DNA from: Rhizobium sp. BK376
GTDB lineage: Bacteria; Pseudomonadota; Alphaproteobacteria; Rhizobiales; Rhizobiaceae
Length of the DNA stretch: 64,000 nucleotides
Assembly: GCF_004341625.1 (NCBI RefSeq)
Contig: NZ_SLZG01000001.1
Coordinates: 186,001 to 250,000 of the forward strand
Reading direction: 5' to 3'
Position 1 is the stretch's first letter; the number at the start of each line of letters is the position of its first letter. Positions 1 to 9,449 of the stretch are shown piece by piece. Under the pieces are notes generated by a model. It was not told the DNA's origin. It saw only the letters and a list, made by a program, of their open reading frames with translations, and did not search any database. Made by a program: the position numbers and the translations under genes.

Positions 1-1
1 A

Positions 2-1177
2 TTACTCGACGATGCTGGCCACGATGCCGGCGCCGACGGTACGGCCGCCTTCGCGGATAGCGAAGCGAAGCTTTTCTTCCATCGCGATCGGGACGATCAG
101 CTCGACGTCAACCGTGACGTTGTCGCCAGGCATGACCATTTCCGTGCCTTCCGGAAGCGTCACGATGCCGGTCACGTCAGTCGTACGGAAGTAGAACTGC
201 GGACGGTAGTTCGTGAAGAACGGCGTATGACGGCCGCCTTCTTCCTTCGTCAGGATGTAGGCTTCTGCCTTGAACTTCTTGTGCGGCTTGACCGAACCCG
301 GCTTGCAAAGGATCTGGCCACGCTCAACGCCGTCACGGTTCACACCGCGAACCAGTGCGCCGATGTTGTCGCCAGCCTGGCCCTGATCGAGCAGCTTGCG
401 GAACATTTCAACGCCGGTAACCGTCGTCTTCGAGGTCGGACGGATGCCGACGATTTCGACTTCTTCACCAACCTTGACGATACCGCGCTCGACGCGGCCC
501 GTCACAACCGTACCACGGCCAGAGATCGAGAACACGTCTTCGATCGGCATCAGGAACGGCAGGTCGACCGGACGTTCAGGCGTCGGGATGTAGGCGTCGA
601 CAGCGGCCATCAGTTCGCGGATCGCGTCTTCGCCGATCTTCTTGTCCGAGTCTTCGAGAGCGGCCAGAGCCGAACCCTTGACAACCGGGATATCATCGCC
701 CGGGAAGTCGTAGGACGACAGAAGTTCGCGAACTTCGAGCTCGACGAGTTCGAGAAGTTCTGCGTCGTCGACCTGGTCGACCTTGTTCAGGAACACGACG
801 ATTGCCGGAACGCCAACCTGACGGGCGAGCAGGATGTGCTCGCGGGTCTGCGGCATCGGGCCGTCGGCTGCCGAGCAAACCAGGATCGCGCCGTCCATCT
901 GGGCGGCACCGGTGATCATGTTCTTCACGTAGTCGGCGTGGCCGGGGCAGTCGACGTGCGCGTAGTGGCGGTTCGGCGTCTCATACTCGACGTGTGCCGT
1001 CGAGATGGTGATGCCGCGCGCCTTTTCTTCCGGAGCCGCGTCGATCTGGTCGTACGCCTTGAACTCGCCGAAATACTTCGTGATCGCTGCCGTCAGAGAC
1101 GTCTTGCCGTGGTCAACGTGGCCAATCGTGCCGATGTTAACGTGCGGCTTGTTGCGCTCAAACTTACTCTTTGCCAT
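2..1177 (-). CDS. tuf: Translation elongation factor Tu (EF-Tu)
   Basis: EF-Tu is the GTPase that carries aminoacyl-tRNA to the ribosomal A site. The 391-residue protein has the family's usual length. The P-loop GHVDHGKT is at residues 19-26, followed by the effector region with RGITIS, then DCPGH and NKVD; the two C-terminal beta-barrel domains follow from about residue 205. An AGGA-type ribosome site sits about nine bases before the ATG. The gene lies on the same strand as tRNA-Tyr and tRNA-Gly, which precede it, an arrangement that suggests co-transcription. The stop codon is only one base inside the left edge, so the gene is complete. Rhizobia commonly carry two near-identical tuf copies; the second is not in this window. 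Confidence 0.98.
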   Translation of the reverse strand: MAKSKFERNKPHVNIGTIGHVDHGKTSLTAAITKYFGEFKAYDQIDAAPEEKARGITISTAHVEYETPNRHYAHVDCPGHADYVKNMITGAAQMDGAILVCSAADGPMPQTREHILLARQVGVPAIVVFLNKVDQVDDAELLELVELEVRELLSSYDFPGDDIPVVKGSALAALEDSDKKIGEDAIRELMAAVDAYIPTPERPVDLPFLMPIEDVFSISGRGTVVTGRVERGIVKVGEEVEIVGIRPTSKTTVTGVEMFRKLLDQGQAGDNIGALVRGVNRDGVERGQILCKPGSVKPHKKFKAEAYILTKEEGGRHTPFFTNYRPQFYFRTTDVTGIVTLPEGTEMVMPGDNVTVDVELIVPIAMEEKLRFAIREGGRTVGAGIVASIVE

Positions 1178-1432
1178 TTGAATGCTTCCTAGTGAACGTA
1201 GATTGGTGACCCCGGCGAACCGGTTTAGTGCCGCCGTTTAAGGCTTTCGATGCATTTGCGCAAGACTTAATTGCAGGCCCTATTCTTGGCGAATAAGCTG
1301 CAATTTCAGAGAATGCGCGCCTCGAATTGGCGATTTGACATGCCCGGCGCGCCAGACGATCCGAAAAGGCATAAAGCTGCCGTCGGTTCAGGCACTTAAA
1401 TAGGTGCGTGCAAGTATCGGTTTCAAGGGGAA

Positions 1433-1506
1433 TGGAGCGGGTAGCGGGAATCGAACCCGCGTATTCAGCTTGGAAGGCTGCTGCTCTACCATTGAGCTAT
1501 ACCCGC
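1433..1506 (-). tRNA. trnG: tRNA-Gly (anticodon TCC)
   Basis: A 74-base cloverleaf reads on the minus strand. The acceptor stem GCGGGTA pairs with TACCCGC, the anticodon loop carries TCC, the T-loop has GGTTCGATTCC, and the CCA end is encoded. It lies 24 bases downstream of tRNA-Tyr and upstream of tuf, all on the same strand. Confidence 0.96.
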
Positions 1507-1530
1507 GGGTATGGTCCGATCTGAGACGAA

Positions 1531-1615
1531 TGGTGGAGAGAGTTGGATTTGAACCAACGTAGGCTGAGCCAACGGATTTACAGTCCGTCCCCTTTAACCA
1601 CTCGGGCATCTCTCC
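1531..1615 (-). tRNA. trnY: tRNA-Tyr (anticodon GTA)
   Basis: An 85-base class II tRNA on the minus strand. The acceptor stem GGAGAGA pairs with TCTCTCC, the anticodon loop is CTGTAAA with anticodon GTA, there is a long variable arm, the T-loop has GGTTCAAATCC, and CCA is encoded. It is the first element of the tRNA-Tyr, tRNA-Gly, tuf series. Confidence 0.96.
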
Positions 1616-1816
1616 AGTTTCGTCCGGATCGTAAGACCAAGCTTGCCAGACGTTGAAGCGTTGCCGCCCCGTCGTCTGCGCCGCGTATATGGACGGAGCG
1701 TTTCCGTCTGTCAACATGAAGATTTCGCAAAACTGTCGAAAAAATTCCGCTTCCAGTGAAAAGCCTTATCGCATGCCGGGGCTATGCGCTTTCCCACGAC
1801 ATCGCTATAAAGCCGC

Positions 1817-2737
1817 ATGAGCAAAGACAGATCTTCCGGCCGATCCGGCCCCGACAAAACCACCTCCCATACCGGCGCCGACGACCGTTCGGCCAAGGAC
1901 ACCCATTATGCAACGCTGCGGCGCCAGCATCGCGACGCCAAGCGCGAGCGCGGCGAGATTCCGACGCCGACACCACATAAGCGCGGGCGCGCCGCCGACG
2001 ACTGGAAGGCGCCGGCTCTCGCGCCCGATCAGGTCTATCTCTACGGCCTGCACACCGTCAGAGCCGCGCTCGACAACCCTGCCCGCCAGAATGTGAAGCT
2101 TTCCGCGACCCAGAATGCTCTGGCCCGTCTGGAAATCGAGACGCCGGAGACCCTCGGCATTCCGGTCGAGATCGTCTCGCCGCAGGATATAGACAAGGTG
2201 TTGGGACCCGAGGCGATCCACCAGGGCGTCATGCTGGAGACGCGGCCCCTGCCCGTGCGCCGTCTCGAAGCGCTGAAGGACAGCCCGCTCTTGCTGGTTC
2301 TCGATCAGGTCACCGACCCTCACAATGTCGGCGCCATCATGCGATCGGCTGTCGCCTTCGACGCCGGAGCCGTCATCACCACCCAGCGCCACAGTCCGAC
2401 CGAATCGGGTGTACTGGCGAAATCCGCTTCCGGCGCGCTTGAGCTCATACCTTATATACAGATCACCAACCTAGCCGACGCCGTCGGCGAGCTGCACAAG
2501 CTCGGCTTCTTCACGATCGGGCTTGATTCGGAAGGGCCGGCGCCGCTGGAGGGCACATTCTCCGGAACGAAGATCGCGCTGGTGCTCGGTTCCGAAGGCA
2601 AGGGTCTACGGCAAAAGACGCGCGAGACGGTCAACGCGCTCGCACGGCTGGACATGCCCGGCGCAATCAAGTCGCTAAACGTCTCCAACGCCGCCGCCAT
2701 CGCCATGTATGCCGCGCGCAGGTATTTGAAGATCTGA
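1817..2737 (+). CDS. rlmB: 23S rRNA (guanosine-2'-O)-methyltransferase RlmB
   Basis: This SpoU-family (SPOUT fold) enzyme methylates the ribose of G2251 in 23S rRNA, using S-adenosylmethionine. The 306-residue protein starts with about 65 basic, low-complexity residues. An L30e-like RNA-binding domain follows (YGLHTVRAAL near residue 75), then the catalytic domain with motif 1 DPHNVGAIMRSA (about residues 167-178), motif 2 LVLGSEGKGLR (about 255) and motif 3 SLNVSNAAAIAMY near the C-terminus. Motif 3 is the strongest family signature. E. coli RlmB is about 240 residues, so the N-terminal extension accounts for the extra length. The gene is divergent from the tRNA-Tyr series and ends 59 bases before tRNA-Thr. 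TrmH-type tRNA methylases share the fold, but the L30e domain favours RlmB. Confidence 0.9.
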   Translation: MSKDRSSGRSGPDKTTSHTGADDRSAKDTHYATLRRQHRDAKRERGEIPTPTPHKRGRAADDWKAPALAPDQVYLYGLHTVRAALDNPARQNVKLSATQNALARLEIETPETLGIPVEIVSPQDIDKVLGPEAIHQGVMLETRPLPVRRLEALKDSPLLLVLDQVTDPHNVGAIMRSAVAFDAGAVITTQRHSPTESGVLAKSASGALELIPYIQITNLADAVGELHKLGFFTIGLDSEGPAPLEGTFSGTKIALVLGSEGKGLRQKTRETVNALARLDMPGAIKSLNVSNAAAIAMYAARRYLKI

Positions 2738-2796
2738 CGCCCGCTGATCGATTTTTTCTTTACAGACGCACAGAATCTGGTAGTGCGTCCGTCACT

Positions 2797-2872
<76 letters not shown>

Positions 2873-3174
2873 GAAATTCTCCAGTGAACGCAGAGACTCA
2901 GCGATAAACTCGCCCCTCAAAGGCGGGTTTTTATGTTGCATAAGCTCGCAACAGATTCCCTTGATTTCCAGCGATTCCAACATGTCCACGGCGAATCCAT
3001 GGGACACGGAATGCAAGATGGCGGGTCCTGCGACGATTGTTTAAAATGCTCTTTGACGCTTAAAGGCCTCGCGAACCACCTTCCGTGTTTGCCGTGATTG
3101 GTGCGGCGACAACGATTGACGTTGAGAGCAATCCCGACACCTACTGATCAATCGGCAATGCGGAAGTAACTTGT
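2873..3174. other. Gap after tRNA-Thr
   Basis: About 300 bases hold the tRNA-Thr terminator and otherwise no feature I can name. A minus-strand frame here carries only the well-known translated image of tRNA sequence (SNPRPPDYKSGALPTELQ) and is not a gene. Confidence 0.5.
2908..2932 (+). terminator. Rho-independent terminator after tRNA-Thr
   Basis: A seven-base-pair stem ACTCGCC/GGCGGGT (one G-T pair) with a seven-base loop is followed by a run of five T. It lies 36 bases beyond the tRNA and fits the end of the tRNA-Thr transcript. Confidence 0.65.
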
Positions 3175-3390
3175 ATGAACGTGGGAAAATTGGAAGCGCG
3201 GAACGCGATCAGACTATTGTGCTACAAATGGCATGCTCGCTCCCACAGCGGTGAGCTGGCCCCCGATTTTCGTATCTTCCTCGATTGGCTGAATGCCGGT
3301 GGTTATGGCCACTACGTCGAGTTCGAAAGCGAAACATCGCCCTCCCAGGATGTGAGAACATGGTTCACCGACGAATTTAAGCGCGCATAA
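3175..3390 (+). CDS. Small conserved-looking hypothetical protein (71 aa)
   Basis: I do not recognise the family. The 71-residue product has mixed charge, many aromatic residues (IFLDWLN, GGYGHYVEF) and no signal peptide or membrane segment, so it looks like a folded cytosolic protein rather than random reading frame. The start chosen is the ATG after a weak purine-rich stretch; no alternative start gives a better site. It stands alone behind tRNA-Thr in a stretch with otherwise little coding signal, which suggests either an accessory gene or the survivor of a decayed insertion. Function is unknown. Confidence 0.55.
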   Translation: MNVGKLEARNAIRLLCYKWHARSHSGELAPDFRIFLDWLNAGGYGHYVEFESETSPSQDVRTWFTDEFKRA

Positions 3391-4004
3391 AAAGGCTCCG
3401 GCGCGAGCCTTGTATATCCATTGGGTCTGGTGCTCTCTTTATATGGGAATCTCGCCGATCAACAAGCGCGGAAATAGCGCGATACTGGGTGTTCCATCTG
3501 GCTGGAAGCAACGACATCCGAGCCGTATGTCGACTTCACCGACCCCAGCGGCATGAACAGCATCAGCCGGTCATATGAAGTCGCGATGCACTGATCGGCA
3601 GCGTCTAGGATCATTAAATCCGCTCCAAGGTGGGCGTCCTGTTCGACCGTCTGCCCCCAATAGTAACCAACCTGACATAGCTGTTCAGCACGGCCAGTCC
3701 TGTAGGGAAATTGCCCAATCGGCGTCGCATTCTTCTTGGCGTAAACATCGCGATGGTATCACCCATATTGATTATGAGGTGGAGTCGACCGTCGAATCTG
3801 GTCCAGTCGTCTCAGTGCAGGCTGCGGCCAAAGCAAGGGTTACGACTTCGGCGCGTCCCCGAGGCGCCATTTTTCCTGTTTCCTTGGGTAATCCGCTGGC
3901 CACCCTCCGCCTATTAATCTTGCTTGTTCAAGATCTTGTACGAAATATCTTGTCGCAATCTGCATTTATCATTTACGTAGAATGACTTTGCCAAAGGACA
4001 TGAC
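3391..4004. other. Low-coding, possibly decayed intergenic stretch
   Basis: About 610 bases between the 71-residue orphan and nadK. Translation in all frames gives only short segments; one 37-codon segment ending at about position 3593 reads like the tail of a protein but has no start or recognisable family. The last 100 bases are AT-rich and hold three spaced copies of ATCTTG-like words (about 3915-3955), probably within the nadK promoter region. No transposase or integrase fragment could be named. Confidence 0.4.
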
Positions 4005-4778
4005 ATGCCGCGACCGTGCGAATCTCTTTGCTTTCTTGCTTCAGCGACTTCAGAGGCGCTGGCGGCGCAGGAGGAGCTTGTGCGGCTTTATGGGCAGGCG
4101 CCCCAGGAGCAGGCCGATGTCATCGTTGCGCTCGGCGGCGATGGTTTCATGTTGCAGACGCTGCACAACACGATGAACTCAGGCAAGCGTGTCTACGGGA
4201 TGAATCGCGGTTCGGTCGGTTTCCTCATGAATGACTACCGCACTGAAGACCTGATGGCTCGAATCGATGCGGCAGTCGAAAACGCGTTTCGTCCCTTGCA
4301 GATGACGACGAAGAATGTCGACGGGTCGAGCACCATCGCGCTTGCCATCAACGAGGTCTCGCTTTTCCGGCAGTCCTATCAGGCGGCGAAGCTCAGGGTC
4401 GAGATCGACGGGCATGTGCGGCTGGAAGAACTCATCTGCGACGGGCTGATGGTGACGACGCCGGCGGGCTCGACGGCCTATAATCTCTCCGCCCACGGGC
4501 CGATCCTGCCGCTGGATGCGCCGCTCCTGGCGATTACCCCGGTCAGCGCCTTCCGCCCGCGCCGCTGGCGCGGGGCGCTACTGCCGAACAGGGTCACGGT
4601 CGACATAACGGTGATCGAGGAAGAGAAGCGACCGGTCAACGCGGTAGCCGACAATACGGAGGTGAAATCGGTCCTGAGCGTGCGAATCGCACAGTCCGAA
4701 GACATGACCGCACGCATTCTTTCCGATCCCGACCGCTCATGGTCTGATCGCATCCTTGCCGAACAATTCTCCGATTGA
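4005..4778 (+). CDS. nadK: NAD kinase
   Basis: NAD kinase phosphorylates NAD to NADP with ATP or polyphosphate and is the only route to NADP. The 257-residue product carries the diagnostic GGDG motif (residues 44-47), an NE-containing segment INEVSLFR near 125, and the glycine-rich loop TTPAGSTAYNLSA near 155-167 that forms the nucleotide site. The length matches the short alphaproteobacterial form. The ATG chosen gives the family's usual N-terminus, with a short beta strand before the helix AAQEELVRLYG. The gene is monocistronic or leads the next secreted-protein gene, 104 bases downstream on the same strand. Confidence 0.94.
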   Translation: MPRPCESLCFLASATSEALAAQEELVRLYGQAPQEQADVIVALGGDGFMLQTLHNTMNSGKRVYGMNRGSVGFLMNDYRTEDLMARIDAAVENAFRPLQMTTKNVDGSSTIALAINEVSLFRQSYQAAKLRVEIDGHVRLEELICDGLMVTTPAGSTAYNLSAHGPILPLDAPLLAITPVSAFRPRRWRGALLPNRVTVDITVIEEEKRPVNAVADNTEVKSVLSVRIAQSEDMTARILSDPDRSWSDRILAEQFSD

Positions 4779-4882
4779 GGGGTCTCCGATTGAGGGCGAG
4801 ATACCAACTGCGATTGGACCGACGAGCGAGAGCAGCGTAATGTCACAACCGTGGCGTGACTGCCTTGCCAACGATTGAGATC

Positions 4883-5401
4883 ATGCCGAGCGGAGCTGTC
4901 TTGAAGAAACCGGCCCATGGACTTGCCCTGATCGTCCCGCTCATGGTCGCATCGATCGTGTTTCCGGGGCTGGCCGTCGCGCAAGCGCAGGATATTCTCC
5001 CGGCCGCCATCACCTTTGCGACCAGCACCGGCTATTGGGAAGACAACGGTGGTGCAGCAACTGCTTCAGGGTCGCCATCAACCGAGAAGCCAGCCTCCCG
5101 GCATGGCTACTACAAGCTTTTTGCGGTGCGCCAGGCGGATAGGACCTCGAAAGTCTATCTGCAGCAGATTGCCGTTGCCGACGACGGGCTTCAGGTGTTG
5201 TCAACCATCGAGTTGCGTGAACTCGATGAGATCAAACCCTATGTGACGGATATCAGGCCGGAAAACCCTGACGGCTTCATCAAGGAGCCGGGCTTGTTCG
5301 CCACCGTTGTCCTGAAAACCGATCCCGATGGAGAGACGGAGCGCTGGCGGGTGGCCATGGACGATCTCGGGGAAATCTCGGTCGAAAAGCCGTCGGACTG
5401 A
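4883..5401 (+). CDS. Secreted hypothetical protein (172 aa)
   Basis: I cannot name the family with confidence. From the ATG at 4883 the product begins with a lysine-containing n-region, a hydrophobic core (LALIVPLMVASIVFPGL) and a likely cleavage site AVA-QA near residues 31-35, so it is probably periplasmic. The mature part is a charged beta-rich domain (YYKLFAVRQADRTSKVYLQQ) without catalytic motifs that I can identify. An upstream in-frame GTG at 4856 would add nine residues before the signal peptide and is less likely. The gene ends just before a bidirectional terminator shared with prfB. Confidence 0.7.
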   Translation: MPSGAVLKKPAHGLALIVPLMVASIVFPGLAVAQAQDILPAAITFATSTGYWEDNGGAATASGSPSTEKPASRHGYYKLFAVRQADRTSKVYLQQIAVADDGLQVLSTIELRELDEIKPYVTDIRPENPDGFIKEPGLFATVVLKTDPDGETERWRVAMDDLGEISVEKPSD

Positions 5402-5427
5402 GACCGCTCAAGAATACCCCTCTTAAT

Positions 5428-5455
5428 GAAAAAGCCCCGTTGCCGGGGCTTTTTC
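5428..5455. terminator. Bidirectional Rho-independent terminator
   Basis: The hairpin AAAAAGCCCCG/CGGGGCTTTTT with a four-base loop has an A tract on one side and a T tract on the other. It lies between the convergent secreted-protein gene and prfB and can stop transcription from both sides. Confidence 0.88.
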
Positions 5456-5486
5456 TTTGTCAATCAATCAATCAATGGAAATCGCT

Positions 5487-6618
5487 TTAATCGACGTCGT
5501 CAACGACCGCGTCCGCAGCACCGCTGATGCGATGGGCTAGAGCCGCTTCCATGAACTCGTCGAGATCCCCGTCGAGGACATCGCCGGGCGCGGTGCTGGC
5601 AACACCCGTCCGCAGGTCCTTGACCAGTTGATAGGGCTGCAGAACGTAAGAGCGGATCTGATGGCCCCAGCCGATATCCGATTTCGAGGCGGCTTCGGCG
5701 TTGGCAGCGTCTTCGCGCTTCTTCAGCTCGGCTTCGTACATGCGGGCGCGCAGCATGTCCCAGGCCTTTGCGCGGTTCTTGTGCTGCGAGCGTTCTTGCT
5801 GGCAGGCAACCACGATGCCGGTCGGGATATGGGTGATGCGCACGGCGGAGTCCGTCGTGTTGACGTGCTGACCGCCTGCACCCGACGAACGGTAGGTATC
5901 GATGCGGCAGTCGCCTTCGTTGATCTCGATATTGATCGAGTCGTCGACAACAGGGTAGACCCAGATCGACGAGAAGGACGTGTGGCGACGCGCATTGCTG
6001 TCGTAGGGCGAGATCCGCACGAGGCGGTGCACGCCCGATTCGGTCTTCAGCCAGCCATAGGCATTGTGGCCCTTGACCAGCAGCGTCGCCGACTTGATGC
6101 CCGCTTCTTCGCCGTCATGGACTTCCATGAGTTCGACCTTGAACTTCGAACGTTCCGCCCAGCGGGTGTACATGCGCAAAAGCATGTTCGCCCAGTCCTG
6201 GCTCTCGGTGCCGCCGGCGCCGGAATGGACTTCGAGATAGGTGTCGTTGCTATCGGCTTCGCCCGAAAGCATGGCTTCCACCTGGCGACGGGCAGCCTCG
6301 GCCTTCAACGCCTTCAGCGCATCTTCGGCTTCCCTTATGACGCCTTCGTCGCCTTCTTCCTCGCCGAGCTCGATCAGCTCGACATTGTCGGCAAGTTGCC
6401 GCTCCAGCGCGCGCACGCCGCCGATGCCGTCATCCAGCTGCTGGCGCTCGCGCATCAGCTTCTGCGCTTCGGTGGCATCGTTCCAGAGGTTCGGGTCCTC
6501 TGCCTTGTTATTCAACCAGTCCAGTCGTCTTATCGCCTGGTCCCAGTCAAAGATGCCTCCTCAGCAGGCTTATGGCCTGCTTGGTCTCGTCGACTACATT
6601 CTCGATTTCAGCTCGCAT
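5487..6618 (-). CDS. prfB: Peptide chain release factor 2, with programmed +1 frameshift
   Basis: RF2 recognises UGA and UAA and triggers peptide release. Translation starts at the ATG ending at 6618 and reads 23 codons to CTT followed by an in-frame TGA (6547-6549). A +1 shift skips one T and continues with GAC at 6548, giving 376 residues. The site has the classical build: AGGAGG, three bases, CTT TGA C. RF2 itself reads this UGA, so low RF2 favours the shift and the gene self-regulates. The GGQ motif is at residues 248-250 of the fused product. The codon-recognition tripeptide is SPY (203-205) where E. coli has SPF. Without the shift the gene looks 342 residues long and starts at an unlikely TTG. 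Confidence 0.96.
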
Positions 6619-6725
6619 CAGTCCGCTTCTCGGTTCGATTTCTGGATATGAAAGAGTGCCCGTCACATAGATAGCCGGGCCGCGGATGTAAAGCCCCGCG
6701 GCCGGTGCAAACGGAATTCGTGATG

Positions 6726-9194
6726 TCAGAACAGGCCGCCGGCGCCGGATTGCACAGCCTGCGTTGCCTGCGGCGACGTCTTGAGGATTTCCTCAGGCGG
6801 CAAGGTGTTGCTGCTGATATCGCCACCAATAACCTGGTAGGACGAGGCCGGACCGGTGCCGGGCTTGAAGGCTTCGACAATCGCATTGGGATCGCCGGGC
6901 TGAGCGGCCATGCCGGTGCTGCGATTGACGGCTATCATATTCATGCCCGGCGGTACCACGAACTTCTCGGGTTGCTCATCCTTCGTCGCGGCCTGCATGA
7001 ACTCGTTGAAAACGGGGGCGGCAAGCGAGCCGCCTGTCATGCCGTGACCGAGATCGGAGGGCGTGTCGAAACCCAGATAGAGGCCGGCGACCAGGCTCGG
7101 CGTGAAGCCGACGAACCATGTGTCCTTCTGATCGTTGGTCGTTCCGGTCTTGCCGGCAACGTCTGTGTTGAGCTTGATCTTGCCGGCGGCCGTTCCGCGC
7201 GTGATGACGCCCTGCAGCATCGAGGTGATCTGATAGGCCGTCATCGGATCGAGAACCTGCTGGCGGTTGTCGAGGACGTTCGGCTCGTCCTGATTTTGCC
7301 AGTCGGTCGCGTTGCAGGTCTCGCAGACCCGTTCCTCATGCTTGAAGATGGTCTTGCCGTAACGGTCCTGGATGCGGTCGATCAGCGTCGGCTTGATCTG
7401 CTTGCCGCCGTTTGCAATGACCGAGTAGGCCGAAACCATGCGCAGCACCGTCGTCTCGCCAGCGCCGAGCGCCATGGCCAAGACAGGGTTCATCTTGTCG
7501 TAGATACCGAAGCGCTCGGCATATTCGGCGACAAGGTTCATGCCCATGTCGTTGGCGAGGCGCACCGTCATGAGATTGCGCGAATTCTCGATCGCAAAGC
7601 GAAGCGTATGGGCGCCACCGCCCTCGCCTTCGTAATTCTCAGGCTTCCAGACCTGGCCATTGCTGAGCGTGATTTCGATCGGATCATCGAGCGTGACCGA
7701 TGCCGGCGTATAGCCGTTGTCCATTGCGGCAGCGTAGACGAAAGGCTTGAAGGAGGAGCCGGGCTGGCGCATCGCCTGGGTGGCGCGGTTGAACTGGGAC
7801 TGCGCGTAGGAGAAGCCGCCGACCATCGCAAGCACGCGGCCGGTATGAGGATCCATGGCAACGAGACCGCCCTGAACCTTCGGCGGCTGGCGGAGGCGAT
7901 ACTTGGTGGAATTCTCATCGCCGATCTGCTCGACATAGACGACATCGCCCGGCGACAGCACGCCGCTCGGGGATTTCGCCGTCTTATGATCGCCGTCCGA
8001 CCAGCGATAAGCCCAGCGCATATCGGCAGCGGCGATCGACCCGCGTTTGCGATCCGGGGTGATCTTGCCGCCAACATCGATATCCGGACGCAGGCCGATA
8101 TCCACGCTGTCATCGGATACGGCCAGCACGACGGCGAGCTGCCATTCCGGCACGTCGGACAGCGTCGGAATCTTGGCGAGTTCCGGACCCCAGTCCTGCG
8201 AGGTCGCGATCTGTTTCAGCGGCCCGTGGAAGCCGTGGCGTTCGTCATAGCTGACGAGACCGTCCTGCAACGCCTTGCGTGCCTCGATCTGCAACTGCGG
8301 ATCGAGCGAGGTGCGGACGGAAAGACCACCCTCGTAAAGCATCTTGTCACCATACTTGTCGATCAGCTGGCGGCGAACTTCTTCGGTGAAGAATTCGGAA
8401 GCGAAGACGGATCCGCCATTGCGCTTGTTGACCACGCCAAGCGGCTGCTTCTTTGCGTCTTCGCCGTCGGCCTGGCTGACATAGCCGTTCTCGACCATGC
8501 GGTCGATAACCCAATTACGGCGCGTGAGCGCGGCATCGGCGTGGCGGAAGGGGCTGTAGTTGTTCGGGCCCTTGGGCAAGGAGGCTAGGTAGGCCGATTC
8601 GGCGATCGTCAGGTCCGTTACCGGCTTGTCGAAATATGTGAGCGCGGCGCTGGCAATGCCGTAGGAATTCAGGCCGAAGAAGATCTCGTTGAGGTAAAGC
8701 TCGAGAATCTTATCCTTGCTGTAGGTCTGCTCGATACGGAAGGAAAGAATCCCTTCCTTGAGCTTGCGGTCGAAGGTTTGATCCGCCGACAGCAGGAAGT
8801 TCTTCGCAACCTGCTGCGTGATGGTCGATGCACCGACGAACTTGCGACCGGAGCCGACATTCTGAAGGTTCACCGCAATCGCGCGCATCAGGCCGCCGAC
8901 ATCGATGCCGGGATGGTTGTAGAAATTCTTGTCTTCCGCGGAGAGAAACGCCGCCTTGACGCGATCAGGGATGGCCTGAATCGGAATGAACAGACGCCGC
9001 TCCTTGGCGTATTCCGCCATCAGGGCGCCGTTGCCAGCATGGACGCGCGTGGTGACCGGCGGCGCATAGTTCGCCAGCACTTCGTAATCGGGAAGATCCT
9101 TGGAAACGACGCTCAGATAAACGGCCGCGACGGCTGAAACACCCAGCAACAGGATGCAGCCCAGCCCAAAGAAATATCCAAGCAATCTGACCAT
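6726..9194 (-). CDS. mrcA: Penicillin-binding protein 1A, bifunctional peptidoglycan synthase
   Basis: PBP1A polymerises lipid II glycan strands and cross-links their peptides. The 822-residue protein has one N-terminal membrane anchor (about residues 7-30). The glycosyltransferase (GT51) domain follows with EDKNFYNHPG at 87-96, containing the catalytic Glu, then GASTITQQVAKN near 121-132. An OB-like insert is around 320-430, and the transpeptidase has SSFK at 480-483 (nucleophile S480), SRN at 538-540 and KTGTT at 682-686. Length is typical of alphaproteobacterial PBP1A. The upstream neighbour on the same strand is a cell-wall amidase, 255 bases away, so the pair may be co-expressed. Confidence 0.96.
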   Translation of the reverse strand: MVRLLGYFFGLGCILLLGVSAVAAVYLSVVSKDLPDYEVLANYAPPVTTRVHAGNGALMAEYAKERRLFIPIQAIPDRVKAAFLSAEDKNFYNHPGIDVGGLMRAIAVNLQNVGSGRKFVGASTITQQVAKNFLLSADQTFDRKLKEGILSFRIEQTYSKDKILELYLNEIFFGLNSYGIASAALTYFDKPVTDLTIAESAYLASLPKGPNNYSPFRHADAALTRRNWVIDRMVENGYVSQADGEDAKKQPLGVVNKRNGGSVFASEFFTEEVRRQLIDKYGDKMLYEGGLSVRTSLDPQLQIEARKALQDGLVSYDERHGFHGPLKQIATSQDWGPELAKIPTLSDVPEWQLAVVLAVSDDSVDIGLRPDIDVGGKITPDRKRGSIAAADMRWAYRWSDGDHKTAKSPSGVLSPGDVVYVEQIGDENSTKYRLRQPPKVQGGLVAMDPHTGRVLAMVGGFSYAQSQFNRATQAMRQPGSSFKPFVYAAAMDNGYTPASVTLDDPIEITLSNGQVWKPENYEGEGGGAHTLRFAIENSRNLMTVRLANDMGMNLVAEYAERFGIYDKMNPVLAMALGAGETTVLRMVSAYSVIANGGKQIKPTLIDRIQDRYGKTIFKHEERVCETCNATDWQNQDEPNVLDNRQQVLDPMTAYQITSMLQGVITRGTAAGKIKLNTDVAGKTGTTNDQKDTWFVGFTPSLVAGLYLGFDTPSDLGHGMTGGSLAAPVFNEFMQAATKDEQPEKFVVPPGMNMIAVNRSTGMAAQPGDPNAIVEAFKPGTGPASSYQVIGGDISSNTLPPEEILKTSPQATQAVQSGAGGLF

Positions 9195-9449
9195 ATTGAA
9201 GCTACCGGTGTTTCTTCATCATTTGGCGCGGAAACGATAATCGCATATCGAGCCGCGTTTTGCACGGTCCACGTCCTATTGCAAGACGAGAACGTCAACA
9301 AAGGCCTCGTTGCCGACCGTCGCGAACATACTTCGCTCTAGCGGCGGCAATGTGAGGAAAATAGGGCCACCCAACTATATTCTTCAGTCTATCCCCTCCC
9401 ATCCGAAATAATCTGTGACGAGAAAGACGCGTCTTGTCTGCCGTTACCC

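Noticed and set aside
5460..5475. Tetranucleotide repeat TCAA, four copies, after the prfB stop
   Set aside because: Too short and outside coding sequence; no sign of phase variation.
6705..8588. A 627-codon plus-strand open frame across the PBP1A gene
   Set aside because: It lies antisense to a well-supported gene and has composition typical of a GC-rich shadow frame, without a recognisable domain.
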